A stretch of DNA of 64,000 nt from Streptomyces sp. NBC_01428 (lineage in GTDB: Bacteria > Actinomycetota > Actinomycetes > Streptomycetales > Streptomycetaceae): assembly GCF_036231965.1 (NCBI RefSeq), contig NZ_CP109499.1, positions 2,294,001-2,358,000 on the forward strand, given 5' to 3'. Shown one piece after another: positions 18,859 to 27,598 of this stretch. Position numbers and translations under genes: made by a program. The notes under the pieces were generated by a model. The model did not search any database, was not told where the DNA came from, and saw only the letters and a list, made by a program, of their open reading frames with translations. Each line of letters opens with the position of its first letter. Position 1 is the first letter of the stretch.

Positions 18859-19350
18859 TCAGAAGTGCGTGGCGATGCCGAACGCCTCGCGGAGCCGGGC
18901 CATGTCGTGGCGGTCCCGGTCCGACGGCTCGTACCCCTGGTGGAAGGAGACCTGCTGTTCGGCGGAGAGACACGGAACGGTGCTGTCTCGAACGGTGCCG
19001 GTGACGAAGCAGGACGCCGGACAGCGGAACGGGTGCCCCGGTTCCGGGGAGGCCTGGGTGGCGCTTCCGTCGGATGCGAAGACCAGAGGGTGCAGATCGA
19101 TCTCGCGTCCCGTCGCGTCGGCGACGACGAAGCGCACCGGCCGCTGGTCGAGCGACTCGGCGAAACCCGCTCCGGCGAGGGCGGCGACGACCGCCGGCTC
19201 CTGCTCCTCGCGGTGCATGAGGTCCAGGTCCCGGTGGGGCCGGGTCTGTCTCCCCAGGAGTGCGTCGATACCCCATCCGCCGCCGATCCAGACATCCGTT
19301 CCGGCGGCTCGGAGGACGTCCAGGATCTCCAGCACGTCGTCGCCCGTCAT
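18859..19350 (-). CDS. Nucleotidyltransferase domain protein, lincosamide/aminoglycoside-type
   Basis: A 163-residue protein with the minimal nucleotidyltransferase core GGWGIDALLGRQTRPHRDLDL, including the Gly pair and two metal-binding aspartates (D-x-D), and a third acidic position in TGREIDLHPL. This resembles LnuA/LinB and related antibiotic adenylyltransferases, but many such chromosomal genes have no shown resistance role. It is a single gene between the chitinase and the siderophore gene. Confidence 0.8.
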   Translation of the reverse strand: MTGDDVLEILDVLRAAGTDVWIGGGWGIDALLGRQTRPHRDLDLMHREEQEPAVVAALAGAGFAESLDQRPVRFVVADATGREIDLHPLVFASDGSATQASPEPGHPFRCPASCFVTGTVRDSTVPCLSAEQQVSFHQGYEPSDRDRHDMARLREAFGIATHF

Positions 19351-19402
19351 GGCCTTCGGTCCCTTCTTCCCGGCCGGCGCCGAGAGCCCACGGAGCCTCG
19401 GA

Positions 19403-20932
19403 TCACGACGTGGCCAGCGGGTTCGGCAGCGGCACGTAGCGGGCGTCCGCGCCGTCCGCGTCCGTCCAGCGGAGCAGCAGGTTGGTCTTGCCGGGCAGGG
19501 TGGGTGAGGTGAGCAGGGCGGCGATCTCGGGGAGGTCCCCGTCCGTGGCGTGGCGCAGGAGTTCCGCCCGTACGGCGGGCCAGGGGTCCGCGCCGGGGAA
19601 CCGCTCGGCGAGCAGCGCGGCCAGTTCGGCGAGGTGGTTGACGACCAGGCAGTACACGAGGCGTTCCCAGCCGGCCTCGCGGGTCACTCCGGGCAGCAGT
19701 TTCACGCCTTCCGCGTCCCGGAACAGGGCCTGGACGGGCAGGCCCTGGGCGTCGACGGCCACGACCGTGTTCTGCAGGTGGGCCTCGACGACGACGCCGT
19801 GCCGGGCGAACGCCTCCAGGACCGGGGGCACCACCTGACGGAGGTAGGCCGCCCACCAGTCGGCGGGGTCGGTGAGGCGGTCGAGCGGGCTGCCCTCGAA
19901 CCCCTCCACGAGGGCGGCGGCGAGCAGCGGGGTGGCCCCGGGGAGGAGGTGGCCGGCGAATCCGTCGCGGACCAGGACGGCGAGTTCCTCGAAGGCGAAG
20001 GCGGCGGTGCGGTAGCCGCGGTCGCTCAGCCAGGCGGCGGGGCCGCCGAGGGAGGCGAAGGCGGCGGCGGTCGCCGCGTCCGTGGCGCGCAGCTTCAGCA
20101 GGTCGTGCCGCCACAGCCGGCGGATGTCGTTGGTGATCCGCACGTCCAGGCTGAACTTGACGAACAGGTCCTCGTCGGGGGCGTAGAGCGTACGGATGGC
20201 CGCCGTCGGCCACAGGAGGCGGCCGGTGCGTCCGAGGCGCAGGAGCCGGCCGTCGGCGAAGGCCTCGCGGATCGCCGGGGAGGACCGGGTGAGGGCGAGC
20301 TGCCAGGGGTGGGCGGGCAGCAGCCGGTAACCGGGCGGGGCCTCGCCGAACGCGTCGAGGGCGGTCGTGTCGCCGTCCTCGACGACGGCGTCCTCGCGCA
20401 CCGCGAGGAGGTCCACGGGGAAGGAGGCGTACGCCTCGGGGGCGTACGGCAGCCAGTCGGCCGCGGGGCCGCCGCCGCGGATCTTGGGCGCGGGGTGGTG
20501 CGGGTGGCCGAGGATCAGGGACTGCTCGGAACGGCGGTACGGATCCCTCGGCGGCGTCGTCCGCGCGCGGGCCCGCAGGAGCGCGGCGACGACGTCCCGG
20601 CTGCCGGTCATCTCGGCGGGCAGTTCGGTGTTGGCGACTCCGGTGGCGCGGAACAGTTCGTCGGCGGTGAGCCGGACCAGCTCCGGGTGACCGAGCGGGC
20701 GCCAGGCGCCGTCGGCGTGCACCTCGGGTTCGACGGGACGTCGGGTGCCTCGTACCCGCAGCAGCGCGCCGCCGCCGGGCAGGCGGTGAACGCCCGGTTC
20801 CGGTGTGGGTTCCGCGACTTCGCGAAGGAGACAATTGAGCAACGGCGCGGCGGCGTACGCGTCGGCGGCCTCGTCCGTGTCGCCCCTGGTGAGTGCGGGG
20901 AACACGGTCGGCTTGAAGTCCACGCGATCCAT
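19403..20932 (-). CDS. IucA/IucC family NIS siderophore synthetase (A)
   Basis: About 509 residues of an NRPS-independent siderophore synthetase, which uses ATP to join a carboxylate (often citrate) to an amine or hydroxyl. The ATP-site motif LGHPHHPAPKIRGG (near residue 150), the LLPAHPWQLAL segment, KFSLDVRITNDIRR, and the C-terminal FhuF-like part (EAHLQNTVVAVD) are present. The start is uncertain: the upstream frame reads a Met-Asp-Arg repeat with no ribosome site, so I took the ATG at 20932. It is divergent from a second synthetase 92 bp away. No amine-forming, hydroxylating or transport genes are adjacent. Confidence 0.9.
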   Translation of the reverse strand: MDRVDFKPTVFPALTRGDTDEAADAYAAAPLLNCLLREVAEPTPEPGVHRLPGGGALLRVRGTRRPVEPEVHADGAWRPLGHPELVRLTADELFRATGVANTELPAEMTGSRDVVAALLRARARTTPPRDPYRRSEQSLILGHPHHPAPKIRGGGPAADWLPYAPEAYASFPVDLLAVREDAVVEDGDTTALDAFGEAPPGYRLLPAHPWQLALTRSSPAIREAFADGRLLRLGRTGRLLWPTAAIRTLYAPDEDLFVKFSLDVRITNDIRRLWRHDLLKLRATDAATAAAFASLGGPAAWLSDRGYRTAAFAFEELAVLVRDGFAGHLLPGATPLLAAALVEGFEGSPLDRLTDPADWWAAYLRQVVPPVLEAFARHGVVVEAHLQNTVVAVDAQGLPVQALFRDAEGVKLLPGVTREAGWERLVYCLVVNHLAELAALLAERFPGADPWPAVRAELLRHATDGDLPEIAALLTSPTLPGKTNLLLRWTDADGADARYVPLPNPLATS

Positions 20933-21024
20933 CCGGTCCGTTCGATCCATACGGTGCACTGGTGATCAGTATGTCTGCCACGGCGGACGACCGCGACGCA
21001 GTCCCGTACCCAAGGAGCCAGCCC

Positions 21025-22554
21025 GTGCCCCGTCCCTCCACGACCGACACCGAGGCCGTGTTCGCCGACGAACTGAGCGGTGTGCGCCCCGACCTGTCGG
21101 CGCCGTACACGGCCGCGCTGCCCGGCGCCCGGGCGGCCGTGCTGACCCGGCTGTGGCGCGCGCTGGCCTACGAGCCGCTGCCGTGGATCGCCGAGCGGTC
21201 CGCCGACAGCACCGGCGACCGTGACAGCGGCGGCGGCCTGACGCTGCGGCTGCGGGACGGCCGCCGCCTGCACGGGCCGCGCCCGGACCCGTACGCGACG
21301 GACGGGTACGTCACCGAAGTGTGGCTGGACAGAGAGCCCTTCGAGCGCCCGGAGCGGCTCGTGGACGCCCTCGGTGTCCCGCACGGGGCCTCCTTCTCGG
21401 CCGAACTCGGCAACAGCGTCGCCTCCTTGGCCCTGTCGCGGGCCGACCGGGTGCCCGGTGTCCCGGAGGCGTCCGCGGCGAGCTGGGAGTGGGAGCAGCG
21501 GATCGTGGACGGACATCCCTACCACCCCAACTGCCGCTCCCGGCCGGGGTTCTCGGTGGCCGAGCAGTTCGCCTACGCGCCGGAGCACCGGCCGTCGGTG
21601 GACCTGGGCCTGGTGGCGGTCGACGACGCCCTCGTGACGGGCGAGTGGCCCAAGTGGCTGCGGGACGGCGAGCGGGTGCTGGTCCCCGTGCATCCCTGGC
21701 AGACCGCGCACGTGCTGGACGCCGAGGTCCAGGAGGGTTTCCCCGCGCACCCGTTGATGTCCCTGCGCACGCTCGCCGTGCCGGACGGAACGCATGTGAA
21801 GACGGCCCTGAGTGCCCGGCTCACCTCGTCGGTGCGGGACATCTCGGTGTACTCGGTCCGGACGGCGGACACCGTCTCGGCGTTCATGGAGGGGCTGACG
21901 GCCCGGCTGGACGCGCCGCTGCACGTCACCCGCACGCTCGGCGCGGCCTCGGCGGGTGTCGCGGATCTCGCGGCGGTGGCGCGGGAGTCCCCCGACGCGT
22001 ACGCGGGCGACGGCGAGAGCTGCGTGCCGGTGGCCGCGCTGCCGCTGACCCGGCTGCCCGAAAAGCCCGCGTGGCTGGCCGAGTTCACCCGGCTCGTCCT
22101 CGGAGTGGGGCTGCGGCTGCTGGAGCTGGGCGTGGCCCTGGAGGCACACGGCCAGAACCTGCTGGTGGTGCTGGACAGCGCGGGCGCCCCCGTACGGCTC
22201 GTCTACCGCGACCTGGCCGACATCCGGGTCAGTCCGGCCCGGCTGGCGCGCCACGGCGTCCCCGTTCCCGGCCTGTCCGGCCGCATCGTCACGGACGACG
22301 AGACCGCCCTGCGCCGCAAGCTCTTCGGCTCCCTCGTGGGCGGCGCGCTCGGCGCGACGGCGGGTTCCACGGCCGCGCTCCGCGACGCGCTGGAGACGGT
22401 CGCGCCGGACCTTCCGCGCACGGCGGACCTGCCCGCGCTGCTGAGTGAGCCACTTCCCACCAAGGCGCTCACCTTGATGCGGCTCTCCCCCGGCACCCCC
22501 GGTGACCAGTGGACTCTGCTCCCTCAACCGCTCGGCGGACCCTTGCCGTTGTGA
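21025..22554 (+). CDS. IucA/IucC family NIS siderophore synthetase (B)
   Basis: A 509-residue second synthetase, only distantly similar to its divergent partner. It has DGHPYHPNCRSRPGFS at the ATP site, VPVHPWQTAHVLD, KTALSARLTSSVRDIS and a C-terminal EAHGQNLLVVLD with VYRDLADIRVSP. GTG at 21025 is clearly the start: AAGGAG sits 7 nt upstream, and the 21 codons before it have no such site. It presumably acts in the same pathway as synthetase A, each making one amide bond. No iron box of the DmdR type is obvious in the 92-bp divergent region. Confidence 0.92.
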   Translation: MPRPSTTDTEAVFADELSGVRPDLSAPYTAALPGARAAVLTRLWRALAYEPLPWIAERSADSTGDRDSGGGLTLRLRDGRRLHGPRPDPYATDGYVTEVWLDREPFERPERLVDALGVPHGASFSAELGNSVASLALSRADRVPGVPEASAASWEWEQRIVDGHPYHPNCRSRPGFSVAEQFAYAPEHRPSVDLGLVAVDDALVTGEWPKWLRDGERVLVPVHPWQTAHVLDAEVQEGFPAHPLMSLRTLAVPDGTHVKTALSARLTSSVRDISVYSVRTADTVSAFMEGLTARLDAPLHVTRTLGAASAGVADLAAVARESPDAYAGDGESCVPVAALPLTRLPEKPAWLAEFTRLVLGVGLRLLELGVALEAHGQNLLVVLDSAGAPVRLVYRDLADIRVSPARLARHGVPVPGLSGRIVTDDETALRRKLFGSLVGGALGATAGSTAALRDALETVAPDLPRTADLPALLSEPLPTKALTLMRLSPGTPGDQWTLLPQPLGGPLPL

Positions 22555-22608
22555 GACGCGGCGCATCTCGTTTTGAAGCGCGGCACCTTTGATCAATAGG
22601 ATCCGCCG

Positions 22609-23871
22609 ATGATCACAAGACAACGGCTGGCGGCGGGCGTCTGCGCCCTGCTCGCCGCCCTGACCGCGGGGATCGCGTTCCCGGCCGGAGCGGTCGCCGA
22701 CGAAACCACGGCGACCGCCCCCAAGGTCGAACTGCTGCTGGACGTCAGCGGTTCGATGCGCGCCCGGGACATCGACGGCGAGTCGCGGATGTCCGCGGCC
22801 AAGCAGGCGTTCAACGAGGTGCTCGACGCGACGCCGGAGGAGGTGCAGCTCGGCATCCGCACGCTCGGGGCCAACTACCCCGGGGACGACCGCAAGACGG
22901 GCTGCAAGGACACGGCCCAGCTCTACCCGGTGGGGACACTGGACCGCACCGAGGCCAAGACCGCCGTCGCGACCCTCAGTCCGACCGGCTGGACCCCGAT
23001 AGGCCCCGCCCTCCTGAAGGCGGCCGACGACCTTCAGGGCGGTGAGGGCACCCGGCGGATCGTGCTGATCAGCGACGGAGAGGACACCTGCCAGCCCCTC
23101 GACCCGTGCGAGGTGGCCCGCGAGATCGCCGCCAAGGGCATCGACCTCACCATCGACACCCTCGGCCTGGTCCCGAACGTCAAGATGCGCAAGCAGCTGA
23201 GCTGCATCGCCGAGGCGACCGGGGGCACCTACACCTCGGTCGAGCACAAGGAACAACTCAGCGACCGGGTCAATCAGTTGGTCGACCGGGCCGCCGATCC
23301 GGTGGTGAAGCCGGTGGCCGTCGAGGGCGCCTCCGCGTGCACCGGCGCGCCGGTCGTCGAGTCGGGTCTGTACACCGACCGCGAGGAGTTCACGCAGCAG
23401 CGCTGGTACCGCGTGGAGCTCGATCCCGGCAAGGAGCTGCGTGCCTCGGTGAGCATCGCCGCCGACCGGCAGGTGAACCCGGACCACGGGGTGCTGCTGC
23501 GGGCGGTCACCCAGCACGGCCGGGAGATCGTGCGCGGCGAGGCGGCCGGACACGGCCGCACCGACGTGGTGTCGACCGGTCTGCGCTACCCGAAGGCCGA
23601 GAGCGACGACGAGGACGCGCCCGCCGAGGTCGTGTGCCTCCAGGTCTCCAACTCCTTCTCCGCGGCGGCGGGCGTGAAGACCACGCCCGGTCTGCCGCTG
23701 GAACTGACCGTCGACGTCGTCGACGGTCCCGACCAGGCCGCGGACGTGGCCTCGTTCGGCCTCGGACGCGGCTGGTGGCTGCTCGGCGCCCTGGTGATCG
23801 CCGGCTTCCTCGCCGGTGTCCTGTGGGGCTGGATCTCACGCTGGCGGTTCGCGGTCTGGAGGACCAACTGA
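22609..23871 (+). CDS. Secreted, membrane-anchored VWA domain protein
   Basis: A 420-residue protein with a signal peptide (to about residue 30, PAGAVADE), a von Willebrand A domain (residues 38-225) with an intact MIDAS site DVSGSM and later T and D positions (SPTGWTPIG; LISDGEDTC), and a C-terminal beta domain. A single membrane helix near the C-terminus (WWLLGALVIAGFLAGVLWGW) is followed by a basic tail. It would stand on the outer face of the membrane. Several cysteines suggest disulphides. Its stop overlaps the next start (TGATG), so the two proteins are probably made together in equal amounts. Function unknown. Confidence 0.88.
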   Translation: MITRQRLAAGVCALLAALTAGIAFPAGAVADETTATAPKVELLLDVSGSMRARDIDGESRMSAAKQAFNEVLDATPEEVQLGIRTLGANYPGDDRKTGCKDTAQLYPVGTLDRTEAKTAVATLSPTGWTPIGPALLKAADDLQGGEGTRRIVLISDGEDTCQPLDPCEVAREIAAKGIDLTIDTLGLVPNVKMRKQLSCIAEATGGTYTSVEHKEQLSDRVNQLVDRAADPVVKPVAVEGASACTGAPVVESGLYTDREEFTQQRWYRVELDPGKELRASVSIAADRQVNPDHGVLLRAVTQHGREIVRGEAAGHGRTDVVSTGLRYPKAESDDEDAPAEVVCLQVSNSFSAAAGVKTTPGLPLELTVDVVDGPDQAADVASFGLGRGWWLLGALVIAGFLAGVLWGWISRWRFAVWRTN

Positions 23872-24728
23872 TGCGTGTCCGACGTGTGTTGAGCACAGCC
23901 GCACTGTTGCTGGGGGTCGCCGCGGCGCCCGCCCTGCTCGGTGCCACCGCCTCCCCCGCCGCCGCGGACGCCTCGCCGTCGGCGAGCCCGTCCGGCGACG
24001 ACGGCGGTGACAGCGCGCCCACCCAGGCCGGTACGTCGTTCCGTACGGCGACCGAGGTCGAGCAGGGTGTCGACGCCACCGCGAACGGCTCCACGGGTGA
24101 CTACCTGTACTGGTCGTTCCCCGCCGACGCCGGGCAGCGTCCGACCGTGAAGGCGACGGTGAAACTGCCCGAGGCCTCCAGGCCCTCCGCCTCGCAGACC
24201 TGGCAGATCGACGTGTACGACGGTCTGCGGCGACGCCAGGCCTGTCAGTACGGGGCACAGACCCGGACGGCCGCGGCGGACGCGGCGTCGGTCGAGCTGG
24301 CGTGCACGCTGCGCACCGTCCGCGCGTGGTCGGAGCCGTGGGCCGACGACCCGCTGCCGGGCACGTACTACATCCGGCTGACCGCCGTCGGGCTCGGCGC
24401 GGGCGACCTCGGGCAGCCGGTGGGCGCCGAGGTGCGGGTGGACTCCAAGGACATCGGCGGTTCGGCCGCGGTGGACGGTTCACTCGCCGAGCCGCTCGTC
24501 CCGGGCGTCGCGACGACGTCCGAGAAGGCGGACTCCGACGAGGAGTCCGGTTCGGCCTCGGCCGCGCTGTCCTCGCTCGAACCCGACGACGGCTGGACGT
24601 CCGGCTGGTGGTCCGACCGCTGGGTGTGGACCGGGATCGGTGGTGTTCTCGCGGCCCTCGCGGGGATCGGCGGCTACGCGCTGACGCGCGGGAACGGCCG
24701 CCCGCGCCGGGTGCCGCCGGGCGCCTGA
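23871..24728 (+). CDS. Secreted, membrane-anchored partner of VWA protein
   Basis: A 285-residue protein with a signal peptide (to about 33, SPAAADAS), a Ser/Pro/Asp-rich linker and a beta-rich domain (about 48-190). That domain resembles the C-terminal domain of the VWA protein upstream, with TATEVEQG...YWSFPADAGQRPTVKATVKL. A second acidic linker follows, then one C-terminal membrane helix (WVWTGIGGVLAALAGIGGYALT) and a basic tail. Translation is coupled to the VWA gene (TGATG). I recognise no named family. The pair looks like an extracellular complex of adhesive or chaperone type. Confidence 0.8.
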   Translation: MRVRRVLSTAALLLGVAAAPALLGATASPAAADASPSASPSGDDGGDSAPTQAGTSFRTATEVEQGVDATANGSTGDYLYWSFPADAGQRPTVKATVKLPEASRPSASQTWQIDVYDGLRRRQACQYGAQTRTAAADAASVELACTLRTVRAWSEPWADDPLPGTYYIRLTAVGLGAGDLGQPVGAEVRVDSKDIGGSAAVDGSLAEPLVPGVATTSEKADSDEESGSASAALSSLEPDDGWTSGWWSDRWVWTGIGGVLAALAGIGGYALTRGNGRPRRVPPGA

Positions 24729-24747
24729 CCCGGACACCCCGCCCACG

Positions 24748-24782
24748 GCCCGCCGCAGCCCCGTCCCGGGGATGCGGCGGGC
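24748..24782. terminator. Terminator hairpin between convergent genes
   Basis: GCCCGCCGCA (24748-24757) pairs with TGCGGCGGGC (24773-24782). CTCTTTG follows on the plus strand, so it best fits termination of the VWA operon, and it also faces the convergent HxlR gene. Confidence 0.75.
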
Positions 24783-24848
24783 CTCTTTGTCACCGCACCC
24801 GCCCCCGGCGCCCGGCCCGGGACCAGCCCCGGAGCGGGCCAACGGCGT

Positions 24849-25487
24849 TCACACGGAACGCAGTTCCTTGGCCAGGGGTCCGTCGCCCGCCACCTCGACC
24901 CGGCCCTCCCGCAACAGGTCCGCCAGCGTGGCCTCGCCGCGGCTCACCGCCTCGCAGGCCGGTGTGTCCAGGGTCAGCCGGGCGTCCGGCTCGCCGGGTG
25001 CCCCGCCGTCGCCGTAGGGCGGCGCCGCCTCGTCACCGAGGCGCACATGGAACCGCCCCTCGTCCAGGCGGACTTCGAGCAGCCCCTCTCCCACGCCCAG
25101 CGACCGAAGGCCTCGCAGCAGCGGCAGCGCGAACCAGTGCGCCCGTACGGCGTCGGTGGGCCGCCGCCCGTCGAGCGCGGGCGCGCCCCACTCCCCGAGG
25201 GCCTGGAGGACCGGCAGCAACTCCTGGCCGCGCCCGGTGAGTTCGTAGACGTAGGCCGCGCCGGGCGGCGGCAGACGGCGACGGGTGGTCAGGCCGTCGC
25301 GTTCCATGTCCTTCAGCCGGGAGGCCAGGACGTCGGTGCTGACGCCGGGCAGATCGGCGTGCAGGTCGGTGTAGCGGCGCGGGCCGCCGAGCAGTTCGCG
25401 GACGATCAGGAGGGTCCACCGGTCCCCGACGGCGTCGAGGGCACGGGCGGCGGAACAGTACTGGTCGTAGCTTCGGCGCGGTGACAT
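24849..25487 (-). CDS. HxlR family regulator with C-terminal SCP2-like domain
   Basis: A 212-residue protein. An HxlR-type winged HTH fills residues 1-105 (DQYCSAARALDAVGDRWTLLIVRELLGGPRRYTDL; STDVLASRLKDMERDGL), with C11 in the usual N-terminal position. The C-terminal ~100 residues (RFHVRLGD; ARLTLDTPACEAVSRGEATLADLLREGRVEVAGD) look like a sterol-carrier (SCP2)-like ligand pocket, known in other HxlR-type regulators. ATG at 25487. It is divergent from an aminotransferase, with two palindromes between them that are its likely operators. Confidence 0.85.
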   Translation of the reverse strand: MSPRRSYDQYCSAARALDAVGDRWTLLIVRELLGGPRRYTDLHADLPGVSTDVLASRLKDMERDGLTTRRRLPPPGAAYVYELTGRGQELLPVLQALGEWGAPALDGRRPTDAVRAHWFALPLLRGLRSLGVGEGLLEVRLDEGRFHVRLGDEAAPPYGDGGAPGEPDARLTLDTPACEAVSRGEATLADLLREGRVEVAGDGPLAKELRSV

Positions 25488-25509
25488 GCGACGCAGTCTA
25501 GCTATCTTG

Positions 25510-25544
25510 TTGGACTTTCCAAGCTCCCACTTGGTAAAACCAAG
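25510..25544. promoter_or_regulatory. Two palindromes between HxlR gene and aminotransferase
   Basis: TTGGACTTTCCAA (25510-25522) and CTTGGTAAAACCAAG (25530-25544) share the half-site TTGG-N-CCAA logic and have centres 21 bp apart. They occupy most of the short divergent region and probably bind the HxlR regulator. Confidence 0.6.
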
Positions 25545-25571
25545 CAACACCACAACCGGAGGGCACAGCGC

Positions 25572-26780
25572 ATGGAGTTCCGGCAGTCGAGCAAGCTCAG
25601 CGAGGTCTGTTACGAGATCCGCGGTCCGGTCATCGAGCAGGCCGACGCGCTGGAGGCGGCGGGCCACAGCGTGCTCCGCCTGAACACCGGCAACCCGGCA
25701 CTCTTCGGCTTCGAGGCGCCGGAGGAGATCCTCCAGGACATGATCCGGATGCTGCCCCAGGCGCACGGCTACACCGACTCCCGCGGGGTCCTGTCCGCCC
25801 GCCGCGCGGTCGCCCAGCGCTACCAGGACCGGGGGCTGGCCGTCGACGTGGACGACGTCTTCCTCGGCAACGGCGTGTCCGAGCTGGTCTCCATGGCCGT
25901 GCAGGCCCTCGTCGAGGACGGCGACGAGGTCCTCATCCCCGCACCGGACTTCCCCCTCTGGACGGCCGTCACCACCCTCGCCGGCGGCAAGGCGGTGCAC
26001 TACCTCTGCGACGAGCAGGCCGACTGGTACCCGGACCTGGACGACATGGCGTCGAAGATCACCGACCGGACCCGCGCGGTCGTCATCATCAACCCCAACA
26101 ACCCGACGGGCGCGGTGTATCCGAAGGAGATCGTCGAGGGCATCCTCGACCTGGCCCGCCGGCACGGCCTGATGGTGTTCGCGGACGAGATCTACGACCA
26201 GATCCTGTACGACGGCGAGGTGCACCACTCGGCCGCCGCCCTCGCCCCCGACCTGGTCGTCCTCACCTTCTGCGGGCTGTCGAAGACCTACCGCGTCGCC
26301 GGTTTCCGGTCCGGCTGGCTGGTCGTCACCGGTCCCAAGCAGCACGCCCGCAGCTATCTGGAGGGGCTGACGATGCTGGCCTCCATGCGGCTGTGCGCCA
26401 ACGCCCCGGCGCAGTACGCCATCCAGGCCGCGCTCGGCGGCCGGCAGTCGATCCACGAGCTGACCGGGCCCGGCGGACGGCTGCGCGAGCAGCGCGACCG
26501 CGCGTGGGAGAAGCTCAACGAGATCCCGGGCGTCTCGTGCGTCAAGCCCAAGGGCGCCCTCTACGCGTTCCCGCGCATCGACCCGGCGGTGCACCCCATC
26601 CACGACGACGAGAAGTTCGTCCTCGACCTGCTGCTGCGCGAGAAGATCCAGGTCGTCCAGGGCACCGGCTTCAACTGGCCGCGCCCCGACCACTTCCGCA
26701 TCCTCACCCTCCCGCACGCCGACGACCTGGACGCGGCGATCAGCAGGATCGGACGCTTCCTCGGCGGGTACCGGCAGTAG
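25572..26780 (+). CDS. Pyridoxal phosphate-dependent aminotransferase, AlaA-like
   Basis: A 402-residue fold-type I aminotransferase. The PLP lysine is in GLSKTYRVAGFRSGW, the cofactor-contacting aspartate in FADEIYDQ, the conserved NPNNPTGAVY is present, and the substrate-carboxylate arginine is near the C-terminus (RPDHFRILTLP). Length and sequence (MEFRQSSKLSEVCYEIRGP) are closest to glutamate-pyruvate aminotransferase AlaA of gammaproteobacteria. It would interconvert alanine and glutamate. Divergent control by the HxlR regulator is likely. Confidence 0.92.
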   Translation: MEFRQSSKLSEVCYEIRGPVIEQADALEAAGHSVLRLNTGNPALFGFEAPEEILQDMIRMLPQAHGYTDSRGVLSARRAVAQRYQDRGLAVDVDDVFLGNGVSELVSMAVQALVEDGDEVLIPAPDFPLWTAVTTLAGGKAVHYLCDEQADWYPDLDDMASKITDRTRAVVIINPNNPTGAVYPKEIVEGILDLARRHGLMVFADEIYDQILYDGEVHHSAAALAPDLVVLTFCGLSKTYRVAGFRSGWLVVTGPKQHARSYLEGLTMLASMRLCANAPAQYAIQAALGGRQSIHELTGPGGRLREQRDRAWEKLNEIPGVSCVKPKGALYAFPRIDPAVHPIHDDEKFVLDLLLREKIQVVQGTGFNWPRPDHFRILTLPHADDLDAAISRIGRFLGGYRQ

Positions 26781-26896
26781 AGACCGGCCCGGCGGCCCCG
26801 GTAGGGCCGACCGGAGGAGCCGGTGCTGCGTTCCCGCCCGGTCGGTGTCACCGTACGGGGGACAGCATCTGACGCAGGGACGGAAAGGGTGCGGCG

Positions 26897-27547
26897 ATGG
26901 GTGACCTGCTCCTCGTACGGCACGGCGAGACCGAGTGGTCGTTGTCCGGACGGCACACGGGGTCGACGGATGTCCCGCTGACCGACAACGGCCGGGAGCA
27001 GGCGCGGCGGCTCGCCCCGCTGATCGCCCGGCACCACATCGCGGCGGCGTTCGTCAGCCCGATGCGGCGGGCCCGCGAGACGGCCCAGCTGGCCGGGATC
27101 GGCGGTGCCCGCGTGGACGCGGACCTCTCCGAGTGGGACTACGGCGGGTACGAGGGGATCACCACCGTCGAGATCCACCGCGAGCGGCCCGACTGGTTCC
27201 TGTTCACGGACGGTGTGGCGGCCGGGCCGCCGGAGCATCCCGGGGAGAGCCCCGAGGAGGTCGGGGCCCGCGCCGAGCGGATGCTGGCCAGGATCGACGC
27301 GTCGCTCGCCGAGTCGGAGGGCAGCGTGGTCGTCGTCTCGCACGGTCACTTCCTGCGGGTGCTGACCGCACGGCGGCTCGGGCTGACCGCCCAGTCCGGC
27401 GCGCTGTTCCAGCTCGGCACCGGGACGATGAGCCGGCTGAGCACCGAGCACCGGCGGCATGTGGTGGCCGGGTGGAATGTCAGACCCGACGCGTACTGTT
27501 CCCATGGTCCGCTCACCCCCGCAGGGGAGCTGCCCGAGCAGCAGTGA
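26897..27547 (+). CDS. Histidine phosphatase superfamily protein
   Basis: A 216-residue phosphoglycerate-mutase-like phosphatase. It has the phospho-histidine motif LVRHGETEW, the second arginine in SPMRRARETAQ, the acid residue in LSEWDYGGYEG and the second histidine in VVSHGHFLRV. This set is intact, so it should be active. Substrate unknown; sugar or phosphoester hydrolases of this shape are common. It is 117 bp downstream of the aminotransferase and may be cotranscribed. Confidence 0.9.
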   Translation: MGDLLLVRHGETEWSLSGRHTGSTDVPLTDNGREQARRLAPLIARHHIAAAFVSPMRRARETAQLAGIGGARVDADLSEWDYGGYEGITTVEIHRERPDWFLFTDGVAAGPPEHPGESPEEVGARAERMLARIDASLAESEGSVVVVSHGHFLRVLTARRLGLTAQSGALFQLGTGTMSRLSTEHRRHVVAGWNVRPDAYCSHGPLTPAGELPEQQ

Positions 27548-27598
27548 CCTGCGGCGGAGGCGGAGCGCCGTGGCACCACCGGGTGGAGGGAGCGCGCC

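Noticed and set aside
18859..19350. Calling the nucleotidyltransferase a lincosamide resistance gene
   Set aside because: Only the generic core motif is shared; resistance specificity cannot be read from it.
16906..19512. 868-codon plus-strand open frame opposite the chitinase
   Set aside because: GC-rich third positions leave the opposite frame open. The product has no domain, and the chitinase on the other strand has signal peptide, catalytic motif and ribosome site.
20932..21025. A DmdR-type iron box between the two siderophore synthetases
   Set aside because: No TTAGGTTAGGCTAACC-like sequence is present; CTGGTGATCAG is only a partial dyad.
20608..23553. 981-codon minus-strand frame across synthetase B and VWA genes
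   Set aside because: It runs antisense over two well-supported genes and joins the real synthetase A frame only out of register.
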